DNA of 64,000 nt, from NCBI RefSeq assembly GCF_000523235.1, contig NZ_CP006850.1:5394001-5458000 (forward strand), read 5' to 3'. The notes below the pieces were generated by a model that worked only from the letters and a program-made list of their open reading frames with translations, searched no databases and was not told the origin of the DNA. The translations under genes and the position numbers were made by a program. The DNA is from Nocardia nova SH22a (lineage in GTDB: Bacteria; Actinomycetota; Actinomycetes; Mycobacteriales; Mycobacteriaceae). This document shows positions 1 to 10,900 of the stretch, piece after piece (position 1 is the first letter of the stretch; each line of letters opens with the position of its first letter).

Positions 1-432
1 CAGATACGCCTGCGTCACGGTGCTCGTGACGACGTTCAGCAGATCGACCGTGCGTGCGCCGATCTGGATGCACTCGGCCCGTTCGTCCCCCTCGGACTGC
101 GCCGCGACCAGCGCGTGCGCCATCTTCGACCCCTCGTGCAGCGCGTGGAGAACGGCCTCGACGGGCACACCCGCCCGCGCCCACTGCGCAGCCGCGGCCT
201 CCAGCTGGGCGACCTGTCTGCCGGTCGGCGCACCGTGCCCGTCGAGAATCGTCGCGACGACCTGGAGACAGTTCACGGTGACCGCCGCGGTGTCACCGCT
301 CAGCGCATCGCGCGGGACCGTCCGGCAGGCCGCCACCTTCCGCCGGAAATGCCGGATCATCTCGGTGGCCACGCGTCCACCTTCGAGGGTCGTCGGCTCG
401 GATCTCGCGTCGGACTTGCTCTCGGTGGACAT
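1..432 (-). CDS. PucR/CdaR-type transcriptional regulator, N-terminal part
   Basis: The gene starts at ATG 432 and runs off the left edge of the window, so only 144 N-terminal residues are visible. The start is supported by an AGGAAAGGA ribosome-binding site. The visible part is a helical domain (residues about 20-140) like the N-terminal sensor region of actinobacterial PucR-family regulators, with no transmembrane segment. The DNA-binding helix-turn-helix of that family is C-terminal and lies outside the window. The assignment rests on overall resemblance only; another RsbR-like sensor protein is possible. Confidence 0.55.
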   Translation of the reverse strand, partial: MSTESKSDARSEPTTLEGGRVATEMIRHFRRKVAACRTVPRDALSGDTAAVTVNCLQVVATILDGHGAPTGRQVAQLEAAAAQWARAGVPVEAVLHALHEGSKMAHALVAAQSEGDERAECIQIGARTVDLLNVVTSTVTQAYL

Positions 433-866
433 CGACCGTTCCTTTCCTACTCGCGTGCCTGCCGCAGCACACGGAGCCGCATTATCTAAACACTTGTCCA
501 GATCAAAGATCGGACAGGTGTCTATTTCGATAACCGGTTACAGCTTCGCATATGCGCCGCGCCTTGTGAACCGAAATCGGATATCCGATCACGCCGTCGC
601 CGGGCGGCCTACCAGGCAAATTGAGACTCTCGTGCCATACATGCGACCAACTTCATCCACCGGTGAAAGTTGTTTGCGCACAATTAACGAGCCGTAACCG
701 CCGGTGCACCCGCCGGACAGCCACGCGAATCTAGAATCGACGGCACGTTCTCCGAATCCGAGACGCTCCTGTTCGTGCATCGTCGCCCGAGCCTGCCCGC
801 CCCGCCGATCCGCGGCTTTCGTCTTCGCCCGGCATCCTCTTCGACGCCGGTCGACCGGGAGGCACC
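433..866. other. Intergenic region between divergent genes
   Basis: This 434-base gap separates the PucR-type gene (minus strand) from the acyltransferase gene (plus strand). It holds a near-perfect inverted repeat at 490-521 and a likely minus-strand -10 box just below it (481-488). No convincing small gene was seen: the open frames here extend from or lie antisense to the flanking genes. The last bases carry the GGGAGG ribosome-binding site of the acyltransferase. Confidence 0.6.
490..521. promoter_or_regulatory. Inverted repeat, candidate operator of the PucR-type gene
   Basis: The arms ACACTTGTCC and GGACAGGTGT (9 of 10 bases complementary) flank a 12-base centre that itself contains GATC...GATC. 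On the minus strand the repeat ends two bases upstream of TAGATAAT (481-488), a good -10 box about 50 bases before the start at 432. The position suits a repressor or activator site. The binding protein is not known. Confidence 0.45.
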
Positions 867-2345
867 ATGAACCACACCGCTGTCCGTCTCCTGACTCCGG
901 GCGAGGTGTTCACCGACCGTGACACGAGCCCGCTCCCCCTCGCCACCGACATCCCGCACGCGCCGGTCAGCGGCGAGCCACGTCAACTGAGCGCGCTGGA
1001 TCTGATGCTGCTGGACAGCGAAACCCCTTCCATGCCACTGCATATCGGCGCGCTGATCCTGCTGGATTCGGGTCGCTCGCCCCACGGCCCGCTCGATGTC
1101 GGATCGTTGCGCCGGACGTTCGCGGCGCGCCTGCATCTGGTGGCCGCGCTGCGGTGGCGCGTGCGGACCGTCCCGTTCGGGCTCGACCGGCCGTATTGGG
1201 AGGACTGCGAAGCGATCGATCTGGGTCGTCATGTCCGTGCCGTCACATTGCCCGAGGGCGCGACGGATGCGGATCTCACCGACTACGTGTCCCGGCACCA
1301 CGCACTGCCGCTGACACGGTCGCGTCCGCTGTGGGAGTGCCATCTGATATCCGGGCTCTCCGGTGGCCGCCAGGCCGTGTACATGAAAATCCATCATGCC
1401 GTCATCGACGGTGTGTCGGCGGCCGAGATCATGGCCGCGTTCCTGGACATCTCCGATGCGCCCGGCGTGCCTCCGCTGCCCGGTGAAGGTATGCGCCGCA
1501 ACAGAACTCCGTCCATCAGGGAAATGCTCGCTCGCAGCGTTCCGAACTCGATCGAACGGCAGTCGTCCCGTGCCCGGGCCGTCCGCGCAGCCCTGCCTTC
1601 GCTGCTGCGCCTGCGTGACGATCTTCGGGGCAGGCACCGCGACATACCTTTCAATCGCCCGCTCACACCGGCCCGCGCGGTCGCCTACGCCTCCTTACCC
1701 CTGGAGCAGGTCAAGAGCGTCAAACGGTCGATCGACGGCACGGTCAACGATGTGGTGATGGCGGTGTGCACGTCGGCGCTACGGGGCTGGATGCTCGACC
1801 GCGACCTGCCCGCCGACCGGCCGCTCCTGGCCGCGGTGCCGGTTTCGGTGCGCACCGCCGAGCAGATCGGGCAAGCGGGCAACCAGTTCTCACTGATGCT
1901 GTCCGCGTTGCCGATCGACGAGACGGATCCGGGCAACAGACTCCGGCTCCTGCATCGAAACCTCCTCGCGGCCAAGGACCGGCTTCGCGCGCAACCACCG
2001 GACCTGCTGCACCAGATCACCTCCCTGCTGACACCGGCCCTGCACGGGCTGCCCACCCGCGCGCTGCTCAATACGGTGTCGCCCGCGCTACCGCTGGCGA
2101 ATCTACTGGTATCGAATGTCCCGGGGCCACAGATTCCCCTGTATCTAAACGGAATCCACGTCCTGGCCAGCTACCCGGTCTCGGTGCTGACCGAACTGTC
2201 GGGAGGCTTGAACATCACCGTGATGTCCTATGACGGACATCTGGATTTCGGCATAGTCACCTGCACCGACGCCCTTCCCGACGCGTGGGACCTGGCCCGG
2301 CACCTACCCCGGGCACTGGCCGAGTTACACGACCCGCATCACTGA
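867..2345 (+). CDS. Wax ester synthase / diacylglycerol acyltransferase (WS/DGAT)
   Basis: This 492-aa protein belongs to the bacterial WS/DGAT family, which joins fatty acyl-CoA to diacylglycerol or fatty alcohol to make storage triacylglycerols or wax esters. The catalytic motif HHAVIDG is at residues 176-182. The C-terminal DUF1298 part has the expected SNVPGPQIP segment. Length is slightly above the usual 450-480 because of about 45 extra N-terminal residues before the conserved LSALD start of the fold. The ATG has a good GGGAGG site. Its end overlaps the end of the convergent DUF3556 gene by seven bases. Substrate preference cannot be read from sequence, and several paralogues are usual in this group. 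Confidence 0.92.
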   Translation: MNHTAVRLLTPGEVFTDRDTSPLPLATDIPHAPVSGEPRQLSALDLMLLDSETPSMPLHIGALILLDSGRSPHGPLDVGSLRRTFAARLHLVAALRWRVRTVPFGLDRPYWEDCEAIDLGRHVRAVTLPEGATDADLTDYVSRHHALPLTRSRPLWECHLISGLSGGRQAVYMKIHHAVIDGVSAAEIMAAFLDISDAPGVPPLPGEGMRRNRTPSIREMLARSVPNSIERQSSRARAVRAALPSLLRLRDDLRGRHRDIPFNRPLTPARAVAYASLPLEQVKSVKRSIDGTVNDVVMAVCTSALRGWMLDRDLPADRPLLAAVPVSVRTAEQIGQAGNQFSLMLSALPIDETDPGNRLRLLHRNLLAAKDRLRAQPPDLLHQITSLLTPALHGLPTRALLNTVSPALPLANLLVSNVPGPQIPLYLNGIHVLASYPVSVLTELSGGLNITVMSYDGHLDFGIVTCTDALPDAWDLARHLPRALAELHDPHH

Positions 2346-4060
2346 CCCGAGACGACCCGGACCGGCAGATCGTCTGCCCAGGGCTGACTTTCGACCATAT
2401 CGGCCACCCGCACCGTGCCCCGCTCGAACTCGCCGGTGGCCGCGTCCACGAGCCGATACGACTGGACCTGCCGATGGATCGGCTGCGCGTCGAGCAAGAC
2501 CACCCGCACCTCGCCGGGCTCGAATTCGCACCGCTGCTGCAAGGCGGCGATGAGCTGTTCGTTGTGCATGTGCCCGTCGCCGAAATTCCAGCCCACCGCG
2601 GTACTGCAGATGCGCTCGCCGTCGGTGATGGTGTACTCGTCCTCCCGCCCGGCGGGCATCGCCCGATGGACGAGGGTGTACAGCGCGCGGCCGTGAGTGT
2701 TCATGGCACGGAACGCATAACCCAGATACAGCAGAATCTCCGCGCGATCGCCGTAGAACCGCTCCATCTGCGCCTGCGGCATACTCGCGATCGCTACGAC
2801 GTTCCGGTCGATCTTCCGCGCGGCCGACGGTTTGACGCACCACACCGTGGTGTCCCAGTTACCCGCGTAGTAGCGCATTCCGGGCAGGAACGAGATCCGC
2901 GACGGCACGAGATTGCCCGCGATCACGATCGCTACGAGGACGGCGAACAACAGCGCCGGCAGCCACGGATGCGCGGAATCGGCGAATCCGATATCCGCGT
3001 ACGCCACGAACAGCACGCCCAGCCCGAAGATCATGAAGACGTTCCACTCGAGCGGCACCCCCATCGGAATGGCGGTGAGAATCGCCAGATGCAGGCACAG
3101 CATGAGCACTGCGGCCACCGCCGTGAGCCAGCCACCGTCCGAGAAGAACAACACCACCGGCATGCACAATTCGACCGCGGTGGCGCTGTGGGCAACGATC
3201 CGTGAAAGGCTGCCCGGGCGTAGATCTTCAGGGAAGTTCGCGAAGAACCGGCGCTTCAACCAGCGCGGGCGCACGACCGGGCTGTTGGACATCATCGTCG
3301 ACACCACGAACGGGAAGTGCTTGTTCAGCTTCGAGGTCGCCGCGCCCATCCAGATCACGACGAATACGAGTTTGGCGCCCAGGACGATATCGGCGCCGGT
3401 GAACAGGAACGCCACCGCCAGCGGCGCGTACACCTCCGCCCGCGCGGCCAGGAAGATCACCTTGTCGCGCAGGCCGAGCAGCACCAGCACCGCGAGAATC
3501 GCGGCGATCTGCCAGACCGGCAACACGCCCACCGTGGTCTCCAGCTCCGGGACCGGGCCGGTACCGTCCGACAGCAGCGCCCACAGCAACAACACCAGTA
3601 ACAGCGCGTAGAGCGCGATATCGACCGGTGTGCGGTTCGTGCCCCGCGTCAACGGGACGAACCGCGGCCACGGTGGGAGCCGAATCGTGTTGGGGCGCAG
3701 CCAGTACAGGGCTGACCCCAGCGGCGGGAAGTAGCGATTGTTGAGCGGGCCGAAGCCGCATCCGAGCCCGACCACCTCGAACAGCATGGTGAACAGGACC
3801 GCCTTCTCGAACACGATCGGTTCCGACCACCAGTTCGACACATCGGTGAATCCGTCGATACCGGCGGTCGCCAGCGCGAACAACCAGCCGCCGAGGATGT
3901 AGAGAAGGATCTTCCCGACGTAGAACAGATGCAGCACCACCGGCGTGCCGAAGCCGACCTCGGCCCAGTGCCGGGCCATCAATCGGATGCGATCACTGCG
4001 ACCGCTGCCGCGCCACTGCGACATATCGACGATCGGTAACTCCGGCTGAACGAATCCCAT
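2339..4060 (-). CDS. DUF3556 transmembrane protein
   Basis: This 573-aa polytopic membrane protein matches the DUF3556 family of mycolic-acid bacteria. The start was set at ATG 4060 because the family begins with the MGF.QPELPIVD segment found there; 35 upstream residues in the same frame come from the remnant hydrolase gene. The sequence has many hydrophobic helices in residues 35-390 and a soluble C-terminal third. The ATG overlaps the stop of the deleted hydrolase as TGATG, so the gene was third in a TetR-hydrolase-DUF3556 operon. The function of the family is unknown. Confidence 0.85.
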   Translation of the reverse strand: MGFVQPELPIVDMSQWRGSGRSDRIRLMARHWAEVGFGTPVVLHLFYVGKILLYILGGWLFALATAGIDGFTDVSNWWSEPIVFEKAVLFTMLFEVVGLGCGFGPLNNRYFPPLGSALYWLRPNTIRLPPWPRFVPLTRGTNRTPVDIALYALLLVLLLWALLSDGTGPVPELETTVGVLPVWQIAAILAVLVLLGLRDKVIFLAARAEVYAPLAVAFLFTGADIVLGAKLVFVVIWMGAATSKLNKHFPFVVSTMMSNSPVVRPRWLKRRFFANFPEDLRPGSLSRIVAHSATAVELCMPVVLFFSDGGWLTAVAAVLMLCLHLAILTAIPMGVPLEWNVFMIFGLGVLFVAYADIGFADSAHPWLPALLFAVLVAIVIAGNLVPSRISFLPGMRYYAGNWDTTVWCVKPSAARKIDRNVVAIASMPQAQMERFYGDRAEILLYLGYAFRAMNTHGRALYTLVHRAMPAGREDEYTITDGERICSTAVGWNFGDGHMHNEQLIAALQQRCEFEPGEVRVVLLDAQPIHRQVQSYRLVDAATGEFERGTVRVADMVESQPWADDLPVRVVSGQ

Positions 4061-4178
4061 CAATACACCTGCTTTTCCAGCTCCAGATAGTCGGCAATGG
4101 TCGTGTTCACCAGCTCGGGCTGCTCCAGGTGCAGGAAATGCCCGGCGGCGAAGAATCCCGGTCACCGGACTCGGTCAT
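4060..4178 (-). pseudogene. Alpha/beta hydrolase remnant with internal deletion
   Basis: Both ends of a gene are kept and the middle is missing. The 5' end has a strong GGAGGTG site and an ATG at 4178 (reading MTESGDRDSS...), overlapping the end of the TetR gene as expected in an operon. The 3' end, in another frame, reads GHFLHLEQPELV and then DYLELEKQVY before a TGA that overlaps the DUF3556 start. GHFLHLEQPE is the typical region of the catalytic histidine of alpha/beta hydrolases. About 39 codons remain of roughly 280 expected, so the gene cannot encode an active enzyme. Confidence 0.75.
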
Positions 4179-4767
4179 GTTCACCTCCCGCGAGACCGGC
4201 CACGATGTGCTCGCGAACGAAGCGGCGCACCGCGCGCGGATTGTCCGGGTCGATTCCGATGGGCGGGAGGAGTTCGAAGCTGAACAACATTCGCATGATC
4301 CATTCGCTCGCCCGCGCGGGATCGACCGCGGCGCCGACCTCCCCGCGCTGCCGCGCCGCACGCACGAGCGGTTTCCACAGCTCGAGCGACCGGCCGATCA
4401 CCCGCTCACCGCCGTGTTCCAGCAGCAGGATCAGCACGCTCTGTTCCAGGCCGGGAGTCCGGGCGCCGGAGGTCCTGCGGTGCGCGGCGATCAGCACGGC
4501 CGCCGCCGCGACCTGATCCGCGAGCGTGGCCTCCTGCGCGACCGCGGCGGCCACGGTGTCGGTGAATGCCGCGGCCAGATGGTCCAGCGCCGTGGCGATG
4601 GCATTGTCCCGCGTGCCCAGCGCATTGTGGGCGGTGCCGCGCGACACACCGGCGGCCTCGGCGACCGCAGTGAGGCTGAAGCGTTGCGGCCCAAGGTATC
4701 TCAGCGTGTCCGTCGCGGCGGTCAGCAACGTCGCAGGCACATCCTTGGGCTCTTCGGGACCGAGCAC
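4162..4767 (-). CDS. TetR-family transcriptional regulator
   Basis: This 201-aa repressor has the TetR N-terminal helix-turn-helix at about residues 30-60 (FSLTAVAEAAGVSRGTAHNALGT region) and a C-terminal ligand-binding part. The start codon is GTG 4767. It has no ribosome-binding site and lies one base after a perfect inverted repeat, with a GATAAT -10 box inside the repeat, so the mRNA is probably leaderless. The gene heads the operon with the deleted hydrolase and the DUF3556 protein and probably represses it. Confidence 0.88.
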   Translation of the reverse strand: MLGPEEPKDVPATLLTAATDTLRYLGPQRFSLTAVAEAAGVSRGTAHNALGTRDNAIATALDHLAAAFTDTVAAAVAQEATLADQVAAAAVLIAAHRRTSGARTPGLEQSVLILLLEHGGERVIGRSLELWKPLVRAARQRGEVGAAVDPARASEWIMRMLFSFELLPPIGIDPDNPRAVRRFVREHIVAGLAGGEHDRVR

Positions 4768-4768
4768 T

Positions 4769-4793
4769 TGAACACATTATCGAGATGTGTTCA
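4769..4793. promoter_or_regulatory. TetR operator overlapping a leaderless promoter
   Basis: The arms TGAACACAT and ATGTGTTCA form a perfect 9-base inverted repeat around a 7-base centre. Read on the minus strand, it contains GATAAT (4776-4781), placed eight bases before the GTG start. The predicted transcription start is therefore at the start codon itself. Repressor bound here would cover the -10 box, which indicates autorepression by the adjacent TetR protein. Confidence 0.75.
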
Positions 4794-4911
4794 ATCTGAC
4801 GCCGGATTCGCCGGATCCGCCCCCCGAAGATTCGGCGCCATCAACCCGCCGTCCACCTGTGCCCGGGCATCTTTCGCGAAGCATCGGCTGCGGGGTAGCA
4901 AAGGCCGACCG

Positions 4912-7900
4912 CTACTCGAGACTCTCGAGGCCGGAGGACAGTATCTCGTCGAATCTCGTCGCGATACGCTGCGCTGTCGGGGCGTCGACGGCGTCGGTGG
5001 CGTATTCGACGAGGCCGTACAGTGCTCGTGGGCGGGCGTCGTCGTCTTTCTCCTCGCTGAGTACCAACGAGAGGTCCCAGTCCGCCGGGGCGGGGGCCTC
5101 GACCGGTTCCCAGGTGGCCGCGAGTCCGGCGCGTCGCAGGTCGGAGGTCGGGATGTTCTGGAACGCCAGGCGGATTCGCAGCCGGTCGCGGAGGCCGAGT
5201 GCGTCGGTCACGAATTCGAACGGGATGTCCTGGTTGTCCATGGCGGCCAGGGTGGTGCCGCGGACCCGCTCGAGCAGCGGCACGAAATCCTGGTGGTCGT
5301 CCACCTCGGTCCGGAGGACGAGGAAGTTGGTGAAACGCCCGACCATATCCTCCATGCCCACCTCGGTGCGTCCGGCCGTCGGGGCGCAGACGGCGATGTC
5401 GTTGCCGTAATCGAACTCTCGGAGGGTGAGCGCGAAGGCGGTGTGGACGACCATGAAGACGCTCGCGTCGTGCGCGGCGGCGAGGCTCACGCTCCGGCGA
5501 TAGCGATCGGGTGCGATGTAGACGTAGACCCGGCCGGCCATCGGCTGCGGGGAGTCCGCGGGGCGCGCCGGGCCCACGGCCGGGGGCAGCCCGGCGAGGG
5601 TGGTCCGCCAGAACGCCAGCTGGGTGTCGGTCACAGCACGGCTCTGCGGCTCGCCGGTGACGCGGTGCTGCCAGATCGCGTGCTCGGCGTACTGGATCGG
5701 CAACGAATTCCACTGCGGCCGGGCGCCGGCGCGGCGGGCGTGCAGCGCGGTGGCAAGGTCGTGGATCAGGGGCGCCATGGACCAGCCGTCGGCGGCCATG
5801 TGGTGCAGCACGATCAGCAGCAGATCGGAGTCGCCGTCCGGATACAGCCGCACCCGCAGCGGCACCTCGGTGCGCAGATCGAACGGCCGCGCGAGGCAGG
5901 CGGCCGTGGCGGCCGGGATGTCGTCGGTGGTGACGGTCTCGACATCGAGGGCCTCGTCCAGGATCACCTGCTGTCCGGGAAAGACCGTGCGCAGGATCTC
6001 GTGGCGCGCGGTCAGGTCGGCGAGCGCCTGGACGACGACCGCCGGGGGTGTCGCGCCGTGCAGCCTGAGCATGATGTTGTACGCGCGGCCGGGACCCGGC
6101 CCGAGTTGCTCGCGGTCGTTCAGCTCGAGCAGCCGCTGCTGCGGGTAGGACAGCGGGACCGGCGCGGTGCGGACACTGTCGGCCCGGGCGGGCAGTCCCA
6201 GCGGCCGGGTCGCGACGGTGGCGAGTCCCGCGACGGTGCGCTGCTCGAATATGTCCTGGACCTGGATGTCCTCCCCGAGCGCGTGCCGGATCCGGGAACG
6301 CAGCCGCACCGCGCTCAGCGAGTCGCCGCCCATCTCGAAGAAGTCGTCGTCGATGCCGATCTCGGTGAGGCCCAGCACTTCCGCGACGATGGCGGCCAGG
6401 GCGCGCTCGCGATCGGTGCGGGGCGCCCGCGCGGTGGACTGCGCCGCGAAGTCGGGTTCGGGCAGTGCCCGCGGATCGAGCTTGCCGTTCACGGTCATCG
6501 GCCAGCTGTCGACCACGGTGATCGCCGCGGGGACCATGTGCTCGGGCAGGTATCGGGCGGCGGCCCGCCGGATCCCGGCCGTCGCGGCGGGATCGGCGCC
6601 GCGCAGGTAGGCGAGCAGCCGACCGTCGCGGACGATGACCTTGGCGTCGGCGCCGCCGCATCGAGTGAGCACGGCCTCGATTTCGCCGGGTTCGATGCGG
6701 AATCCGCGCAACTGGAGCTGGTGATCGCCGCGGCGGAGGTATTCCAGCCCCCGGGTGGTGCGGCGGACGAGATCGCCGGAACGGTACATCCGCCGCCCCG
6801 GTGGACCGGCCGGATCCGCCACGAATCGAGTGGCGGTGAGGCCCGCCCGGCCGAGATAACCCCGCGCCACCTGGGGTCCGGTGACGTACAGATCGCCCGG
6901 TGTGCCGGTCGGCGCCGGATGCAAACGGCCGTCGAGGACATGGGCGCCCACTCCCGGCAGCCCGTGCCCGATGCCGCTGCCGACCGACGCGCCGAGGGTC
7001 GCCCGCCGGTCGAGCGGCCGAAAGGTCACGTGCACCGTGGTTTCGGTGATTCCGTACATGTTGACCAGGCGTGGGGAGTCGTCGCCGTATCGCTCGAACC
7101 AGCCGGTGAGCGTGGCCGTTTCCAGCGCCTCTCCCCCGAACACCACATACCGCAACGCGAGCGCTGGATCGCCCGCGCGCCGATCGGCCTCGTCGAGGTG
7201 ACGGAACGCCGACGGGGTCTGACTCAGGACGGTGACCTGCTCGCGAATCAGCAAGTCCCGGAAGGCTTCCGGTGAGCGCGAGGTCGGATGGTCGACGACG
7301 ATCGCGGTACCGCCGGTGCTCAGCGCGCCCCACAACTCCCACACCGCGAAGTCGAAGGCGAACGAGTGGAATACCGTCCACACGTCGCCGACGCCGATGT
7401 CGAAGTACCGCAGGGCATTCGACAGCAGGTGCGCCAGGTTGCGATGGGTCACGGCCACCCCCTTGGGGACGCCGGTGGATCCCGAGGTGTAGATGACGTA
7501 GGCGAGGTCGTCAGCGCGGACCCGCACGGGCGCAACGGCTTCCGCGTGCCCGTCTGCCGTGTCGTCCACGAGCAGCACCGGCATCGAGTCGGCGGGCATG
7601 GTCGCGAGCAGCGGCGCACTCGTGATCAGGCAGGCGGGGGCGGCATCGGCCACCACGAATTCGAGCCGGGCCCGTGGATAGGCCGGATCGAGCGGAAGAT
7701 AGGCCGCGCCCGCGCGCAGGACGGCCAGCAGGGCGATCGGCATCCGCACCGACCGATCCAGCCCGACGGCGACCACCGATCCCGGCCCGACTCCCCGGGA
7801 GATCAGCAGCCGGGCGAGAGCGTCGGCGCGCCGGGACATCTCGGCGTAGGTGAGCGATTCCGCACCGGCTCGTACGGCGACGGCGTCGGGCCGGTCGCGG

Positions 7901-10900
7901 ATCTGTGTAGCGAACAGATCCAGCACCGTGCGGTCGGATTCCGCGCCGGGAAGATGTGCAGCGCAGGGAATCTCGTCACCGGGCACCAGCAGATCGATGT
8001 CGCCGACCACAGCCGCCGGTTCGGCGGCAACGGTCCGCAGGAGACCCAGCAGCCGTTCACCCAGATGCCGCACCGTCCGGTCGTCGAACAGGTCGCGGGC
8101 GTAGGAGATCCGGCCGGACAGGGAGCCGTCACGAGGATCCTCGCCGAGGTCGACCGTGAGGTCGAACATTTCGGTCGATGCCGGGATGTCGACCGGAGTC
8201 ACCCGAACACCGGGCAATTCGACTGTCTCGGAGGGAAAGTTCTGGAACGACAACGCCACCTGGAACAGCGGCGACCGCGCCGGTTGCCGGGGCAGGTCGA
8301 GGGCTTCCACCACCCGATCGAACGGCAGCTCCGCGTGCGAGAACGCGGCCAGGTCGATATCTCGTTGCCGCACAAGCATATCGGCGAAGGTCCGGGTCGA
8401 GTCGAACCGGGTTCGCAGGACCAGGGTGTTGACGAACATGCCGATCGAATCGTCGAGCGCGGCGATACCGCGGCCCGCGACCGGCGCGCCGACCGCAACG
8501 TCCGTGGCGTTCGACATCCGGGCGAGCAATACCGCCAGCGCGGTGTGCACCACCACGAACAGGCTCGCGTCGTGCGCCCGGGCGAGATCCCGTAGCCCGC
8601 GCGCGATCTCGGCGTCGACGGTCAGGGGCACCGCGCCCCCGGCCCGAGATGCCACCACCGGACGCGGCCGGTCGACGGGAAAGGTGGACTCCGACGGCAG
8701 TCCGGCGAGCGCGCCGCGCCAGTAGCGGATCTGCGAGGCGGCCGTACTCCGCGGGTCGTCCTCGGCGCCGAGAACCGCACGCTGCCACGAGGTGAAGTCG
8801 GCGTACTGGACCGCCGGTCGTTCCCACTCCGGCGCCCGGCCCGCGACGCGCGCGGCGTAGGCGGCCATCAGGTCGCGCGTCAGCGGTCGCGCCGACCAGC
8901 CGTCGGCGGCGATATGGTGCGCGACCAGGACGAGGATGTGCGGACCGGTCTCGATCCGGAACAGCGCCGCCCGCAGCGGCACCTCGGCCGTGACATCGAA
9001 GCCGCCCGAGACCAGGTCGTGGATGCGCTCGTGAATTTCCGCACCGCACACGGGCTTCGGCGTCAGATCCGGCACCGCGTCGAGGGCGGGCAGAATCAGC
9101 TGGTACGGGGTCTCGTCCCGTTTCGGATACACCGTGCGCAGGGTTTCGTGCCGCGCGATCACGTCGGCGACGGCCCGCCGCAGTGCGGTGACGTCCAGGT
9201 CACCGGTGAGCCGCAGCGCGATCGGGATGTTGTAGGCCGCGGACCCGGTGTCGAGCTGATTGACGATCCACATGCGCTGTTGTGCCGGGGACAGCGGAAT
9301 CGGCTCGGGTCGTGGCCCCGGGACGAGTTCGGGCAGGCCACCGGAACCGGCGTCCGGGGCGATCCGGGCGGCGAAGCCCGCGACGGTCGGCGCCTCGAAG
9401 AGTGTTCCCACCGGGATCCGGGTGTCCAGGGCGGCGCCCACCCGCGCCGCCACCCGGGTGGCGAGCAGCGAATTGCCGCCGAGGTCGAAGAAGTCGTCGT
9501 CGGCGCCGACCCGCTCCGCACCGAGCAGATCGGTGAACGCACCGGCCACGATCCGCTCGACGGGACCGGCGGGCGCGCGGTAGTCGGCGGTGTCGAATAC
9601 TGGCTCCGGCAATGCTTTTCGATCGAGCTTGCCGTTCGCGGTCAGCGGTAGCGCGGCCAGCACCACGAACGCCGCGGGGATCAGGTACGAGGGAAGCCGC
9701 TCGGACAGCACCGATTTCACCGCTTCCACCTCGAGGTGGTTGCCGGTCGGCACCAGATAGGCGACCAGCAGGTCACCACGAGGAGCGCCGGAGCGAACCA
9801 GCACCGCGGCCCGCGCGACCCCGGGTAGTGCGAGCAGTGCGGCCTCGATCTCGCCGGGTTCGATCCGGAAGCCGCGAACCTTCACCTGCAGATCGCTGCG
9901 TCCACGGAATACCAACTCGCCCTGCGGGTTACACGTCACCAGATCGCCGGTGCGGTACATGCGTTCCCCGTCCCGGAACGGGTCGGCCACGAAGCGCTCG
10001 GCGGTCGAGTCGCTGCGTCCGGCATAGCCGCGCGCCAGCTGCGCACCGGCCAGGTAGAGCTCGCCCACCACCCCACGGGGTACCGGATGCAAGCGCGAAT
10101 CCAGGACGTACGCCCGGATGTTCCACTCCGGGGTGCCGATGGGCACCGTGGTCTGGTCGGCGTCGGTCACGGCGTGGCAGGTGCTCGAGACCGCGACCTC
10201 GGTCGGGCCGTACACATTGAACAGCTCGACGTCCGGGCAGACGCCGCGGAAGCGCTGCGCCAGCGGTCCGGGCAGGGTCTCCCCGGCCGCCAGCACCCGG
10301 CGCAACGCGCCCGACGCGGCCACTTCGGTCCGGCCCTCGGCGAGGACCACCAGGGCATCCAGCATCGACGGCACCGCATACAAGGTGGTGACACCCTCGC
10401 GACGGATCAGTTCGTCCATATACTCCGCGTCCCGATGCCCGTCGGGCGCGGCGATCACGAGGCGGCCACCGCACACCACCGACGACCAGAACTCCCACAC
10501 CGAGAGGTCGAACGCGGCCGTCGCCTTCAACACCATCACGTCATCGGGCGCGAGGCCGAATTCGGCGTTGTTCCAGAGCAATTGGTTGACTACCGCCGCA
10601 TGGGGCACCACCACACCCTTCGGCACACCCGTCGAACCCGATGTGAAGATGACATAGGCCGCGTTCGTTCCCCGGAGCGGAGCGACCCGCTCGCGGTCGG
10701 TGAGCGACGCACCGGACAGGCTCGACACATCGAGTTCGTCGAGTACCACCACCCGATGCTCGGCACCGCGCGGCCCTCGTGCTCGCAGGTCCTCCCCTTC
10801 CGTGCCGGACCCTGCCGCTGCCCGGCCCTCGGCGAGGCGGTCCCGGGTCGCCATATCGATGAGCACACAGACCGGATCCGCGGTGCGGAGAATGGCGCCG

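Noticed and set aside
20-697. A plus-strand frame of 225 codons at the left edge
   Set aside because: It overlaps the PucR-type gene and its promoter region and reads as Arg/Ser-rich shadow sequence without a ribosome-binding site.
4129-7275. A 1,048-codon open frame on the plus strand
   Set aside because: It lies fully antisense to the TetR gene and the synthetase, has no family-like sequence and arises from the high GC content.
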